A stretch of 64,000 bases of DNA from UBA2336 sp036787955 (lineage in GTDB: Bacteria > Bacteroidota > Bacteroidia > Cytophagales > Cyclobacteriaceae), in assembly GCA_036787955.1 (NCBI GenBank), contig DAIQOI010000001.1, positions 372,001 through 436,000 of the forward strand, read 5' to 3'. Numbering within the stretch: the first letter of the stretch is position 1; every line of letters starts with the position of its first letter. The notes below the pieces were generated by a model. That model saw nothing but the letters and a program-made list of their open reading frames with translations, was not told the DNA's origin and did no database searches. Of this stretch, positions 26,426-35,047 are shown piece by piece. The position numbers were made by a program, and so were the translations under genes.

Positions 26426-26505
26426 TTGGCGAGAATGGATGAAACAGCACAGGTTTTTATCAGGCACTTAACGAAAAATGACAACGAACGTTAAATATTA
26501 ATGCT

Positions 26506-26847
26506 ATGGTCCACATAAAACGCATGCAGCAAGACGGAGCCGATATCATTATGCCGTTGGGCGAAATTGATGCAGGGTCATCAATTGAACTGGACTTAAC
26601 CATTGCGAAAAGCATCAGCGAAGGAAACACCCGCATTCTGATTGACTGCACCGGTCTGGATTATATTTCCTCGGCCGGACTGGGCGTTTTTATGTCGTAC
26701 ATTGAGGAGATGCGCGATAAAAACATTCGCATGGTGTTGTTCGGTTTAAATCACAAGGTTGCCAACACCTTCGAAATACTTGGCCTTAACCGGCTGCTCA
26801 CCATTGTTCATTCAAAAGAAGAGGCTCTCCGGCTAGTTAAGGCTTAG
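26506..26847 (+). CDS. STAS-domain anti-sigma factor antagonist
   Basis: A 113-residue stand-alone STAS protein of the SpoIIAA/RsbV family. The phosphorylation loop LDYISSAGLGVFMSY carries the conserved Ser-Ser-Ala-Gly; the serine is phosphorylated by an RsbW-type kinase and dephosphorylated by a SpoIIE-type phosphatase. Both partners are its neighbours: the phosphatase gene 80 bases upstream and the kinase gene 3 bases downstream. The set is a complete partner-switching unit. Confidence 0.93.
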   Translation: MVHIKRMQQDGADIIMPLGEIDAGSSIELDLTIAKSISEGNTRILIDCTGLDYISSAGLGVFMSYIEEMRDKNIRMVLFGLNHKVANTFEILGLNRLLTIVHSKEEALRLVKA

Positions 26848-26850
26848 CAC

Positions 26851-27267
26851 ATGAAACACACCTATAAAGTTGGTTGCAGCATTCAAAACCTTAAGGGTAT
26901 CCGTGAGTTTATCCGCGGTGCCCTGAAGTCCTGCGGCCTGAGCGAAACGCAACTTAGCGAACTGGTTTTGGCCGTTGACGAAGTAAGCTCCAACCTGATG
27001 ATTCACGCACACCAGTGCAATCCCGATGATTTGTTTGAACTGACCGTTGAAGTAAAAAATGATCAGGTGATTTTTGAGCTGGTAGATGAAAAAAACGTGT
27101 TCGACATGAATGCCTTTACCGAGCCCAGCCTGGGTGAATTGATCAGCGAAAAGCGCAAAGGCGGCTTAGGCATCCGCCTCGTCAAAACCATCATGGACTC
27201 TATTGAATACGACCAGCGCGGTGGACACAAAGTGTGTCGCCTGATAAAAAAATTGCCGAAACATTAA
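26851..27267 (+). CDS. RsbW-type serine kinase / anti-sigma-like ATPase
   Basis: A 138-residue GHKL ATPase of the SpoIIAB/RsbW type. The N-box is clear (VLAVDEVSSNLMIHAH), as is the G2 box (KGGLGIRLVKTIMDSIEY). The G1 region reads LVDEKNVFDMNAF and lacks the usual DxG glycine. It should phosphorylate the STAS protein encoded 3 bases upstream. Its output partner is not visible: no sigma factor gene lies nearby, so it may bind a distant sigma factor or a non-sigma target. Confidence 0.88.
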   Translation: MKHTYKVGCSIQNLKGIREFIRGALKSCGLSETQLSELVLAVDEVSSNLMIHAHQCNPDDLFELTVEVKNDQVIFELVDEKNVFDMNAFTEPSLGELISEKRKGGLGIRLVKTIMDSIEYDQRGGHKVCRLIKKLPKH

Positions 27268-27285
27268 TTTTACGAGTTTTTAGTT

Positions 27286-29211
27286 ATGAGACGTACGCTC
27301 GGGCTTGTCGTACTTATTGCTACAGCAGCTTTTTCGCAGAAAAAAAATCCGGTTGTGCTTTCTGTAAACGGCAAAGAGGTTTACGCCGATGAACTGGCTT
27401 ATCTTTTCCGTAAAAACTATACCGACAAAAAAGATTATACCGGTGAAAAAGTAAACGAATACCTCAGGTTATATATTCGCTTTAAGCTCAAGGTAGAGGA
27501 GGCTGTAAACCGGGGTCTTGATACTACGCGGCAGTTTGTCAAAGAGTTCAACACCTACCGCACCGAGTTGCGCAAAACCTATCTTCACGAAGAGAAACTA
27601 ACCGATAGCCTGGTCCGTCTTACATACCAGCGGCTTCAAGAAGAAATAAAAGCCTCTCATATACTGGTGGCTTTACCGGCTGATGCCTCGCCTGCCGATA
27701 CCCTGAAGGCGTGGAACCGGGCCATGGAAATATTGGATCGCATAAAAAGAAATGAGTCATTCAGCGAACTGGCCGAAAAATTCTCGGACGATCCCACTGC
27801 CCGCAACAACCGCGGCAGCCTCGGCTATTTTACCGCAATGCAAATGGTGTATCCTTTTGAAACAGCCGCCTATTCGGGCAAGCCGGGCGATGTTGTAGGA
27901 CCCGTGCGCACCCGCTTCGGCTATCACCTTATTAAAATAGAAGATCGCAAACCTTCACGTGGTGAAGTGGAAGTAAGCCATATTATGCTGCGTAATTTAC
28001 CGGGAAGGGATGAGATCCAAACGCGCAACCTTATTTTTGACATCCACGAACAATTAAAGAACGGAATGCCGTGGGAAGAACTCTGTTCGCGGTATTCCGA
28101 AGACTTAAATTCTAAAGGTAATAATTGCAGGTTGCGGCCTTTTGGCGTAGGCGCTTTTAATCAGGTGCCTGAGTTTGATGGCGTTGCCTTCTCCCTTCAA
28201 AATCCGGGCGATATTTCTGATCCGTTCAGAACCGCCTATGGCTGGCATATTGTTCGGCTTGAAAGAAAAATACCCCTGCCCGCGCTAAACGAGCTGCAAA
28301 CCTCCCTGCGCAACCGGGTAATTCGCGATGAGCGCATGCAGGCTGCACGCGAACTATATTATCAGAAACTGAAGAAACGTTTTGCTTTTAAGGAAAATAC
28401 CGAGTTAAAGAACATCATTTTTGCGGCAGCCGACACCTCCTTAACCAGAGGAAGATGGATGGTGCCGGCTATTCAGCCAAGTGAAATACTGCTGGAAGTA
28501 AACGGAAAAAAGGTTTACGGTACAGCATTTATACATTTTGTAAAAATAAATCAGCAGGCTGTTTCTTCGAAGCCGGTTGATTACATCCATGAACTGTACC
28601 GGAAGTTTACCGAAGCGGTGCTGGACGAACAGATCGAAAACGAAATTATGCAGGTAAAACCCGAATACCGGTATCTGTTAAAGGAGTACTATGAGGGTAT
28701 TCTGCTTTTCGACATCATGGAAAAAGAGGTATGGAATAAAGCAGCAGCCGATACCTCGGGTTTGCGGGAGTATTTTAATACTCACCGCAACAGGTACCGG
28801 GCAGAAGAGCGGGCCAAGGCAGTTGTCTATTCAGCACCATCGGCCGAAGTTTTGCATCAATTAAAGCTTTTTCTGGAAAAACAGGACTCCGCTGCGGCAG
28901 CACAGTGGGTACGCGACAGGCAAATACGGAATGAAGCCGGGAAATTCCAGCGCGCGGAACGTGCCGTCCTGCAGTTGGTAGCCTGGCAACCCGGTCTTTA
29001 TGAAGCTGAAAACAAAGGAATGTATTACCTTGTGCACATTTTGGAAATACTTCAACCCGGATTGCTGACGTTTGAAGAGGCGCTGATGAACGTTGTTTCC
29101 GATTACCAACAGGTACTGGAAGAACAATGGCTGAAGGATTTACAAAAAAAATATCCGGTGGTTCTCCATGAAAAAGGACGTAAACAACTTATACGGATGG
29201 TACGGAAGTAA
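27286..29211 (+). CDS. Periplasmic parvulin-type peptidyl-prolyl isomerase with two rotamase domains
   Basis: A 641-residue secreted chaperone/isomerase (signal MRRTLGLVVLIATAAFSQ). An N-terminal helical SurA-like region contains NGKEVYADELAYLFRKNY. Two parvulin domains follow: about residues 125-220 (KASHILVAL...SDDPTARNNRGSLGYF...FGYHLIKIED) and 228-332 (VSHIMLRNL...YSEDLNSKGNNCRLRPFG...YGWHIVRLE). The C-terminal 300 residues have a second helical region. It likely assists outer-membrane protein folding. It begins 18 bases after the RsbW-type gene and overlaps the next gene by 44 bases. Confidence 0.9.
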   Translation: MRRTLGLVVLIATAAFSQKKNPVVLSVNGKEVYADELAYLFRKNYTDKKDYTGEKVNEYLRLYIRFKLKVEEAVNRGLDTTRQFVKEFNTYRTELRKTYLHEEKLTDSLVRLTYQRLQEEIKASHILVALPADASPADTLKAWNRAMEILDRIKRNESFSELAEKFSDDPTARNNRGSLGYFTAMQMVYPFETAAYSGKPGDVVGPVRTRFGYHLIKIEDRKPSRGEVEVSHIMLRNLPGRDEIQTRNLIFDIHEQLKNGMPWEELCSRYSEDLNSKGNNCRLRPFGVGAFNQVPEFDGVAFSLQNPGDISDPFRTAYGWHIVRLERKIPLPALNELQTSLRNRVIRDERMQAARELYYQKLKKRFAFKENTELKNIIFAAADTSLTRGRWMVPAIQPSEILLEVNGKKVYGTAFIHFVKINQQAVSSKPVDYIHELYRKFTEAVLDEQIENEIMQVKPEYRYLLKEYYEGILLFDIMEKEVWNKAAADTSGLREYFNTHRNRYRAEERAKAVVYSAPSAEVLHQLKLFLEKQDSAAAAQWVRDRQIRNEAGKFQRAERAVLQLVAWQPGLYEAENKGMYYLVHILEILQPGLLTFEEALMNVVSDYQQVLEEQWLKDLQKKYPVVLHEKGRKQLIRMVRK

Positions 29212-30088
29212 CTGGTTGTGGTGGGTGTTTCTGATGGCACTTCTGCAAAACTGCGATCTCATTCGCATGAAAAGACAGACCGACCCGGCTGGTGAAACTG
29301 ACAGGGTGGCTGTAGCACGGGTAAACAAATCCTATCTGTACAAGGATGAACTTGGCGGAATTGTTCAGCCCGGTACTTCGCGCGAAGACAGTGCTGCACG
29401 GGTTGAAGCGTATATTAACAGCTGGATTCGCAAACAGCTCCTGATGCAGGAAGCGCTGAAAAAAATCAACATCAACGAAGCCGAATTGGAGCGTAAAATT
29501 ATGGACTATCGTTACAGCCTGATTGCCTATGAATATCAGGCCTATTACATACGCCAGCACCTGGACACCGCTATCAGCAAAACCGAAATAGAAAAGTATT
29601 ATAAAGAGAACCGGGATAATTTTATTCTGAAGCAGAATATTGTCAGGGCTACCTTTATTAAGGTGCCGAAATCGGCTCCGCGAACCAACAAAATCAAGGA
29701 ACTAATGCTGTCCAGCAAACAGAAGGACAGGGAGGAATTAAAGTCTTATTGTCTGAGTTTTTCAGCTGCCTACCACCTGAGTGACTCCTCCTGGATGGTT
29801 TTTGATGAACTGGTTAAGAACACCCCTTTGGCCGACATACCCAACAAGGTACAGTTTCTAAGAAACTACACCTACTATGAAACCAATGATGAAAATTACT
29901 TGTATTTTTTGAAAATAGATGAATACCGCATTTCCGACAGTGTTTCGCCTCTGGAGTTTGTACGCGATGAAATACGCAACATCTTGTTGAACAAACGAAA
30001 AGTTGAATTGGTGCGAAAGCTGGAGGATGAGATTTACTCAAAAGCACAAAAAGAGAAAGAATTTGAGATATTAACCAAGTCAAAATAG
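29168..30088 (+). CDS. SurA-N-like envelope protein lacking a recognisable rotamase domain
   Basis: A 306-residue protein between two PPIase genes, starting 44 bases inside the upstream gene. A hydrophobic segment (WLWWVFLMALLQNC) ends in a Cys that could be lipidated, although Asn at -1 is unusual. The helical part (RVEAYINSWIRKQLLMQEALKKININEAELERKIMDYRYSLI) resembles the SurA/PrsA N-domain, and KTEIEKYYKENRDNFILKQN is the usual linker to a parvulin domain. Where that domain should be, SHILV and the FGYHII end are missing, so it is probably a chaperone without isomerase activity. Confidence 0.75.
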   Translation: MKKDVNNLYGWYGSNWLWWVFLMALLQNCDLIRMKRQTDPAGETDRVAVARVNKSYLYKDELGGIVQPGTSREDSAARVEAYINSWIRKQLLMQEALKKININEAELERKIMDYRYSLIAYEYQAYYIRQHLDTAISKTEIEKYYKENRDNFILKQNIVRATFIKVPKSAPRTNKIKELMLSSKQKDREELKSYCLSFSAAYHLSDSSWMVFDELVKNTPLADIPNKVQFLRNYTYYETNDENYLYFLKIDEYRISDSVSPLEFVRDEIRNILLNKRKVELVRKLEDEIYSKAQKEKEFEILTKSK

Positions 30089-30090
30089 TT

Positions 30091-31422
30091 ATGCGAGGAG
30101 TGCTGTTTATTTCGTTTGCCATTCTAATTAATCTGGTTAGCGCTCAGGATGATGGCGGATTTATTATTGATAAAATCATTGGCAAAGTTGATAACTATAT
30201 CGTTTTAAAATCGGAGCTGGATAAGGCTTATCAGGAATACATTTCCAACGGAGGTCGCCCGGGCGAACAGGTGCGCTGTCAGTATCTGGCCCTGTTGCTT
30301 CGCAACAAATTAATGATGGCCAAAGCCGAAATAGATTCGGTGGTGGTGTCGGACAGCGATGTGGATGCCGAGACTGCCCGGAGAATGAACGTTATACTGG
30401 CGCAATACGGGGGGTCGCAACAGGAATTGGAGCAAAGATTTAATAAAACCTTTGAACAATTCCGCATTGAATTGCGTGATCAAATCCGCGAACAAATGGT
30501 TATCAATGAAATGCAGCGGAGAATAATTAAAAACATAACCATTACACCGGCTGAAGTGAGACGGTTTTTTAACCGTATTCCCAAAGACAGCCTGCCGTTC
30601 TTTTCGGCCGAAGTGGAGGTGGCTCAAATAGTGAGGCTGGCAAAGGTAAGTGCAGAACAAAAAGAAATAACCAGGAGAAAACTGATGGAGCTGCGCAGCC
30701 GGATTCTGGCTGGTGAAGACTTCGGAAAACTGGCCCGCGAATACTCCGATGATCCCAGTGTAACAGCCAATAATGGCGACATGGGGTTTGTAGGAAGAGG
30801 TATGATGGTTCCGGAATACGAAGCCATGTGTTTTAAACTGAAACCCGGTGAAATTTCCATGCCGGTAGAAACCATGTATGGCTTCCACATTATTCAGTTG
30901 CTGGAACGCCGGGGTAATGAATATCATTCAAGGCACATACTTATTGCACCTACGCCATCCAAAGAAGACCTGGCTGCGGCCGAACACTTCCTCGATAGTT
31001 TGCGCAACCGCATCCTCATGGATTCTATAAGTTTTCAGAAAGCAGCCCGGGAATTTTCGGATGACGTGGCCACCAAAGGAAACGGAGGTTTTTTTACCAC
31101 CGATGAAGGGGGCTTTAGGGTACCTGTTGATGAACTGGAACCAGGTGTTTATTTTGCCATCGACACCATGAAAATCGGAACCATATCCCGGCCCCTGGTT
31201 TATCGTACCGACAACGGCAAGGAAGCCGTGCGCATCCTGTACTACAAGAATCGCATCCCACCTCACGTGGCCGATTTGCAGAAAGACTGGGAAAGGATTC
31301 GGGCCGCAGCACTGAATGAAAAACAAATGAAGATGCTGGATAAATGGTTCAATAAGGCACGCAAAGATGTGTACATCAGCATTGACCCGGCCTATGATTA
31401 CTGCGGCATCCTTGATGATTAG
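30091..31422 (+). CDS. SurA-like peptidyl-prolyl isomerase / outer-membrane protein chaperone
   Basis: A 443-residue secreted protein (signal MRGVLFISFAILINLVSAQ) with an N-terminal SurA_N region (DKIIGKVDNYIVLKSELDKAYQEY) and two parvulin domains: about residues 175-275 (AEVEVAQIVRLAK...SDDPSVTANNGDMGFVGRG...YGFHIIQLLE) and 280-375 (YHSRHILIAP...FSDDVATKGNGGFF). The domain order is that of SurA, which escorts outer-membrane proteins through the periplasm. It starts 2 bases after the previous gene, completing a three-gene chaperone operon. Confidence 0.92.
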   Translation: MRGVLFISFAILINLVSAQDDGGFIIDKIIGKVDNYIVLKSELDKAYQEYISNGGRPGEQVRCQYLALLLRNKLMMAKAEIDSVVVSDSDVDAETARRMNVILAQYGGSQQELEQRFNKTFEQFRIELRDQIREQMVINEMQRRIIKNITITPAEVRRFFNRIPKDSLPFFSAEVEVAQIVRLAKVSAEQKEITRRKLMELRSRILAGEDFGKLAREYSDDPSVTANNGDMGFVGRGMMVPEYEAMCFKLKPGEISMPVETMYGFHIIQLLERRGNEYHSRHILIAPTPSKEDLAAAEHFLDSLRNRILMDSISFQKAAREFSDDVATKGNGGFFTTDEGGFRVPVDELEPGVYFAIDTMKIGTISRPLVYRTDNGKEAVRILYYKNRIPPHVADLQKDWERIRAAALNEKQMKMLDKWFNKARKDVYISIDPAYDYCGILDD

Positions 31423-31490
31423 TGCGCTGGTGTAAAACTTAAACCCCAGACTGCCGGTTAATGCGTATGTTTACCTGCTAACTGTTCAGC

Positions 31491-32459
31491 ATGATGAAAT
31501 TTGCCAACGATGTGGAAGCTGCCGATGCCCTGGCTGATGTGTATAAAAAACTCCTGGCCGAAATTGGTAAGGTCATAATCGGCCAGCAGGAAGTTGTTCG
31601 CCTGGTGCTGACCGGCATATTTTGTCACGGCCACTCCCTGCTGGTGGGCGTACCGGGACTGGCCAAAACCCTGCTGGTGCAAACCATAGCCCGTTCGCTT
31701 GATCTGCAGTTTAAACGCATTCAGTTTACGCCCGATCTCATGCCATCTGATATCGTGGGGGCTGAAACCCTTGACAAGGAAAGAAACCTCCGGTTTGTGA
31801 AAGGACCGGTTTTTGCCAATATTATTCTGGCTGATGAAATTAACCGTACACCGCCTAAAACACAGGCTGCCCTGCTGGAGTCCATGCAGGAATATGCCGT
31901 TACCATCGGAGGTGTACGATATGAGTTGCCCAGGCCATTTTTTGTGCTGGCCACACAAAATCCTATTGAACAGGAAGGTACTTATCCGTTGCCCGAAGCA
32001 CAGTTAGACCGCTTCATGTTCCATATTCAGCTTACCTATCCTTCATTCAGGGAGGAAGTTGATATTGTGAAAAACACCACGTCCGATGAACCAACCGAAG
32101 TATCAAAGCTGCTGAACGCTGCCGATATCGAAACGTTTCAGCACCTGGTGCGAAGGGTGCCGGTACCCGACAACGTGGTGGAATATGCAGTAGGGCTTGT
32201 GGCCAAAACACGTCCGGGTACAACTGCAGCCTCGCCTCTGGCAACCGAATACCTGGAATGGGGAGCAGGTCCCCGCGCCTCGCAATATCTGGTGTTAGGG
32301 GCCAAGTGCAATGCCCTGCTCAATGGTAAATACGCGCCCGACATGGAAGACGTACAGGCTGTAGCTAAACCCGTGTTACGACATCGCCTGGTAAGAAATT
32401 TCAAAGCAGAAGCCGAGGGCATAAGCGTGGACACCCTGGTAGAGCGAATCATGGAGTAA
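31491..32459 (+). CDS. MoxR-family AAA+ ATPase
   Basis: A 322-residue AAA+ ATPase: Walker A GVPGLAKTLLVQ, QFTPDLMPSDIVG, Walker B LADEINRTPPKTQAALLESMQE, sensor 1 ATQNPIEQEGTYPLPEAQLDRF. MoxR proteins act as chaperones, usually with von Willebrand A or DUF58 partners encoded alongside. Here the next gene is on the opposite strand and no such partner is visible, while the upstream genes are the PPIase trio, 68 bases away. Start ATG 31491; the second ATG at 31494 would remove only one residue. Confidence 0.93.
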   Translation: MMKFANDVEAADALADVYKKLLAEIGKVIIGQQEVVRLVLTGIFCHGHSLLVGVPGLAKTLLVQTIARSLDLQFKRIQFTPDLMPSDIVGAETLDKERNLRFVKGPVFANIILADEINRTPPKTQAALLESMQEYAVTIGGVRYELPRPFFVLATQNPIEQEGTYPLPEAQLDRFMFHIQLTYPSFREEVDIVKNTTSDEPTEVSKLLNAADIETFQHLVRRVPVPDNVVEYAVGLVAKTRPGTTAASPLATEYLEWGAGPRASQYLVLGAKCNALLNGKYAPDMEDVQAVAKPVLRHRLVRNFKAEAEGISVDTLVERIME

Positions 32460-32518
32460 GCCGCGGAGAGTAACATGGGTTAACACCTCACTTTATACCC
32501 GGTCTAATTTTGAACCGG

Positions 32519-33175
32519 TTATTCTCTCCTCAACGGCAGTCTCACCATAATCAGATAGTTAAACCCCCACGTAACCGGTTTTACAGTACTTCCGTAGCCC
32601 GGCACATCGTACACATCCAAAGGACCGGTGTCTTGCGTGTGAAGACCAAACTTGTACCGCACGGTGTAACCCATCCAGATAAACTTGTACATCCTTACCC
32701 GTAAGCCGCCCGTTATTTCCAGCCATCCTGCCGAACGGCCGGTAACCAATATCCGATCAGTTTGTGTTCCCCATACCGGATCGGTGATCGTGCGTTCCAG
32801 TGTTTCGTCAAAGCGACTTCTTCCGTAACGCACGCCGAAAAACAGCATGTTCCGGTCGGGATCTTTTTTCAGAAAATTAATATCCATGCCAACCCTGTAG
32901 TAGTTGCCCGAGTTGCTGTAGCGGCTGTCATTACCTGCCATAGACCGCTCCCACCGGCCCACGTCGGCCGCCAGATAATAGCGGTAAAAGTCTATATCGG
33001 CACTGAACTCAAAACCCCGGAAACGCTTATCGGCATAGGTGTAAACCACAGGTATCATATCTGCACCCAGCCGGATTCCGGTAGGTATAAAACTTTGCCT
33101 TACCGTATCGGTTTTCTGTGCTGCCACCCATAATGGCAGTATTATAAGGATGATATGATTAACGATAGATTTCAA
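32519..33175 (-). CDS. DUF6048-family outer-membrane-like protein
   Basis: A 218-residue secreted protein (signal MKSIVNHIILIILPLWVAAQ) whose body consists of alternating amphipathic strands (FRGFEFSADIDFYRYYLAADVG, GWLEITGGLRVRMYKFIWMGYTVRYKFG), the look of a small outer-membrane beta-barrel. I assign it to DUF6048 from memory of the family and its usual DUF6452 partner, whose gene overlaps it by 17 bases upstream. Function is unknown. Confidence 0.75.
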   Translation of the reverse strand: MKSIVNHIILIILPLWVAAQKTDTVRQSFIPTGIRLGADMIPVVYTYADKRFRGFEFSADIDFYRYYLAADVGRWERSMAGNDSRYSNSGNYYRVGMDINFLKKDPDRNMLFFGVRYGRSRFDETLERTITDPVWGTQTDRILVTGRSAGWLEITGGLRVRMYKFIWMGYTVRYKFGLHTQDTGPLDVYDVPGYGSTVKPVTWGFNYLIMVRLPLRRE

Positions 33176-33614
33176 TATGAACAGATCCTGATTTGGTTAG
33201 TGAAGCGTTAGCGATCCGTACCGAATCGAAATCAGTGAAATATACCTGCAGGTTACTGATGCGCACCTCGCTGAAGCATTCTTCGTTGATGAAACGAAAA
33301 GTGCGGAGATAACGCACTTTAAGGATTTTCTCTTCCGAAAGCAGCCGGAAAATAAATTCAGTAGAATCGGCAAAAGGATTTACAGTAACCACAGCGGGTG
33401 TTCCTTTAAGCGTATCACGCTGGTCAACAGGCTGCTGTTTATAAAAAATGCTGTCGGCCCCGGAGGCTTCGATATGGAAAAAAATCACCGTATCCGGCAG
33501 GTTGCTATCGGCCTTTTTAAAGGCGATACGCAAGGTATTATCGGCCTGGCTGATGCAGTCGGGCTTATCGAAGCAGGCAGGGAGTAACAATACAGCGGCA
33601 AAAAACCAGCGCAT
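33159..33614 (-). CDS. DUF6452-family lipoprotein
   Basis: A 151-residue lipoprotein: MRWFFAAVLLLPAC ends in a good lipobox (LPAC). The start at 33614 is required for the signal sequence; earlier starts extend through the divergent rimO promoter. The body predicts beta strands (TLRIAFKKADSNLPDTVIFFHIEASG, TEFIFRLLSEEKILKVRYLRTFRF). It is encoded directly upstream of the DUF6048 gene with a 17-base overlap; the pair probably acts together at the outer membrane. Function unknown. Confidence 0.75.
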   Translation of the reverse strand: MRWFFAAVLLLPACFDKPDCISQADNTLRIAFKKADSNLPDTVIFFHIEASGADSIFYKQQPVDQRDTLKGTPAVVTVNPFADSTEFIFRLLSEEKILKVRYLRTFRFINEECFSEVRISNLQVYFTDFDSVRIANASLTKSGSVHIEIYR

Positions 33615-33659
33615 GGGTGTAAATATAGGGGTTGCACGGTACGGGCCGGCCTTTATTTT

Positions 33660-33667
33660 TAACTTTG
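33660..33667 (+). promoter_or_regulatory. Putative -7 element of rimO (TAACTTTG)
   Basis: Exact TAnnTTTG match ending 7 bases before the GTG start of rimO, so the transcript would start at or next to the start codon. Confidence 0.55.
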
Positions 33668-33674
33668 CAGCCCC

Positions 33675-34982
33675 GTGAAAACCAAAGGCCATAAAAAGGT
33701 TAAAGTAAACATCGTAACGCTGGGCTGTTCAAAAAATCTGGTAGACAGCGAAGTGCTGCTTACCCAGTTGCGCGGCAACGGTATTGATGCAGGGCATGAA
33801 ATGCCGGATAACGATGCCAGCGTGGTGATTATCAACACCTGCGGATTTATTGATAATGCCAAGCAGGAGTCGGTAGATACCATCTTGCGATACGTGGACG
33901 CCAAGCAGGAAGGCCTGATTGACAAAGTCTATGTAACCGGCTGTCTATCCCAACGCTATAAAGACGATCTGGAAAAAGAAATTCCGGAGGTGGATGCCTG
34001 GTTTGGTACACGTGACCTGTCCAGGTTGCTCAAGCAATTCAAAGCCGACTACAAACAGGAACTGGTAGGGGAGCGCATTCTCACCAACCCCGGCCACTAT
34101 GCCTATATGAAAATATCCGAAGGATGCGACCGCCCCTGTTCATTCTGTGCCATTCCGTTGATGCGGGGCCGCCATGTGTCGCGCCCTGTTGAAGAACTGG
34201 TGCTTGAGGCTCGCAACCTGGCGCGCCAGGGCACCAAAGAGCTGTTGCTCATAGCACAGGACTCAACCTATTATGGTGTAGACCTGTACAAAAAACGCAC
34301 CCTGGCCGATCTGCTGAACCGCCTGGCCGATGTGGAAGGCATTGAATGGATACGGCTGCATTATGCGTTTCCGTCGGGTTTCCCCGAGGATGTGCTGGAC
34401 GTTATGGCCACACGAAGCAACATTTGTCGTTATTTAGATATTCCCTTGCAGCACGCTTCAACCCGTATGTTGCAAATGATGCGCAGGGGAATAACCCGCG
34501 AAAAAACCGAACAACTGCTCAACACCATACGCAACAAGGTACCTGGCATTGCCATTCGCACTACCTTAATAACCGGGCACCCGGGCGAAACCGAGGCTGA
34601 TTTTGATGAATTATTGAAATTTGTGGAGGAACAGCGTTTCGAACGGCTGGGAGTGTTTACTTATTCGCATGAGGAAAACACCCACGCATGGACCATGAAA
34701 GATGATGTGCCACCGTCGGTAAAGCAGCAGCGTGCAGATGAAGTAATGGCCCTGCAGGAACGCATATCGTACGAAATCAATGAACAGAAAGTCGGGCAGA
34801 TTATGAAAGTGCTCGTTGACCGCAAAGAGGGAGGTTACTACATCGGACGCACAGAATTTGATTCTCCCGAAGTGGACAATGAAGTTCTTATTGAATGCCC
34901 CGACTATTTGCGTATTGGCGATTTTACGCACGTTAAAATAACTGCTGCCACCGAATTTGACCTCTTTGCAACGGTTGTGTAA
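33675..34982 (+). CDS. rimO: Ribosomal protein S12 methylthiotransferase
   Basis: A 435-residue radical SAM enzyme that adds a methylthio group to the conserved Asp of ribosomal protein S12. The N-terminal cluster cysteines appear in TLGCSKNLVDSE, INTCGFIDNA and VTGCLSQRY; the radical SAM cluster motif is GCDRPCSFC; a TRAM domain closes the protein (VLVDRKEGGYYIGRTEFDSPEVD). The GSKN-type N-terminus separates RimO from MiaB. Translation starts at GTG, with a promoter element 7 bases upstream; no ATG lies close in frame. Confidence 0.96.
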   Translation: MKTKGHKKVKVNIVTLGCSKNLVDSEVLLTQLRGNGIDAGHEMPDNDASVVIINTCGFIDNAKQESVDTILRYVDAKQEGLIDKVYVTGCLSQRYKDDLEKEIPEVDAWFGTRDLSRLLKQFKADYKQELVGERILTNPGHYAYMKISEGCDRPCSFCAIPLMRGRHVSRPVEELVLEARNLARQGTKELLLIAQDSTYYGVDLYKKRTLADLLNRLADVEGIEWIRLHYAFPSGFPEDVLDVMATRSNICRYLDIPLQHASTRMLQMMRRGITREKTEQLLNTIRNKVPGIAIRTTLITGHPGETEADFDELLKFVEEQRFERLGVFTYSHEENTHAWTMKDDVPPSVKQQRADEVMALQERISYEINEQKVGQIMKVLVDRKEGGYYIGRTEFDSPEVDNEVLIECPDYLRIGDFTHVKITAATEFDLFATVV

Positions 34983-35047
34983 TTTCTTAAACCGCTATGC
35001 CCGAAAACTTGTTATTTGTCACCTGTTATAACCTCTGCTGTTAACGC

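Noticed and set aside
32499..32518. Small hairpin CCGGT/ACCGG between moxR and the DUF6048 gene
   Set aside because: Stem of 5 bp and a 10-base loop with no T-run; not enough for a terminator.
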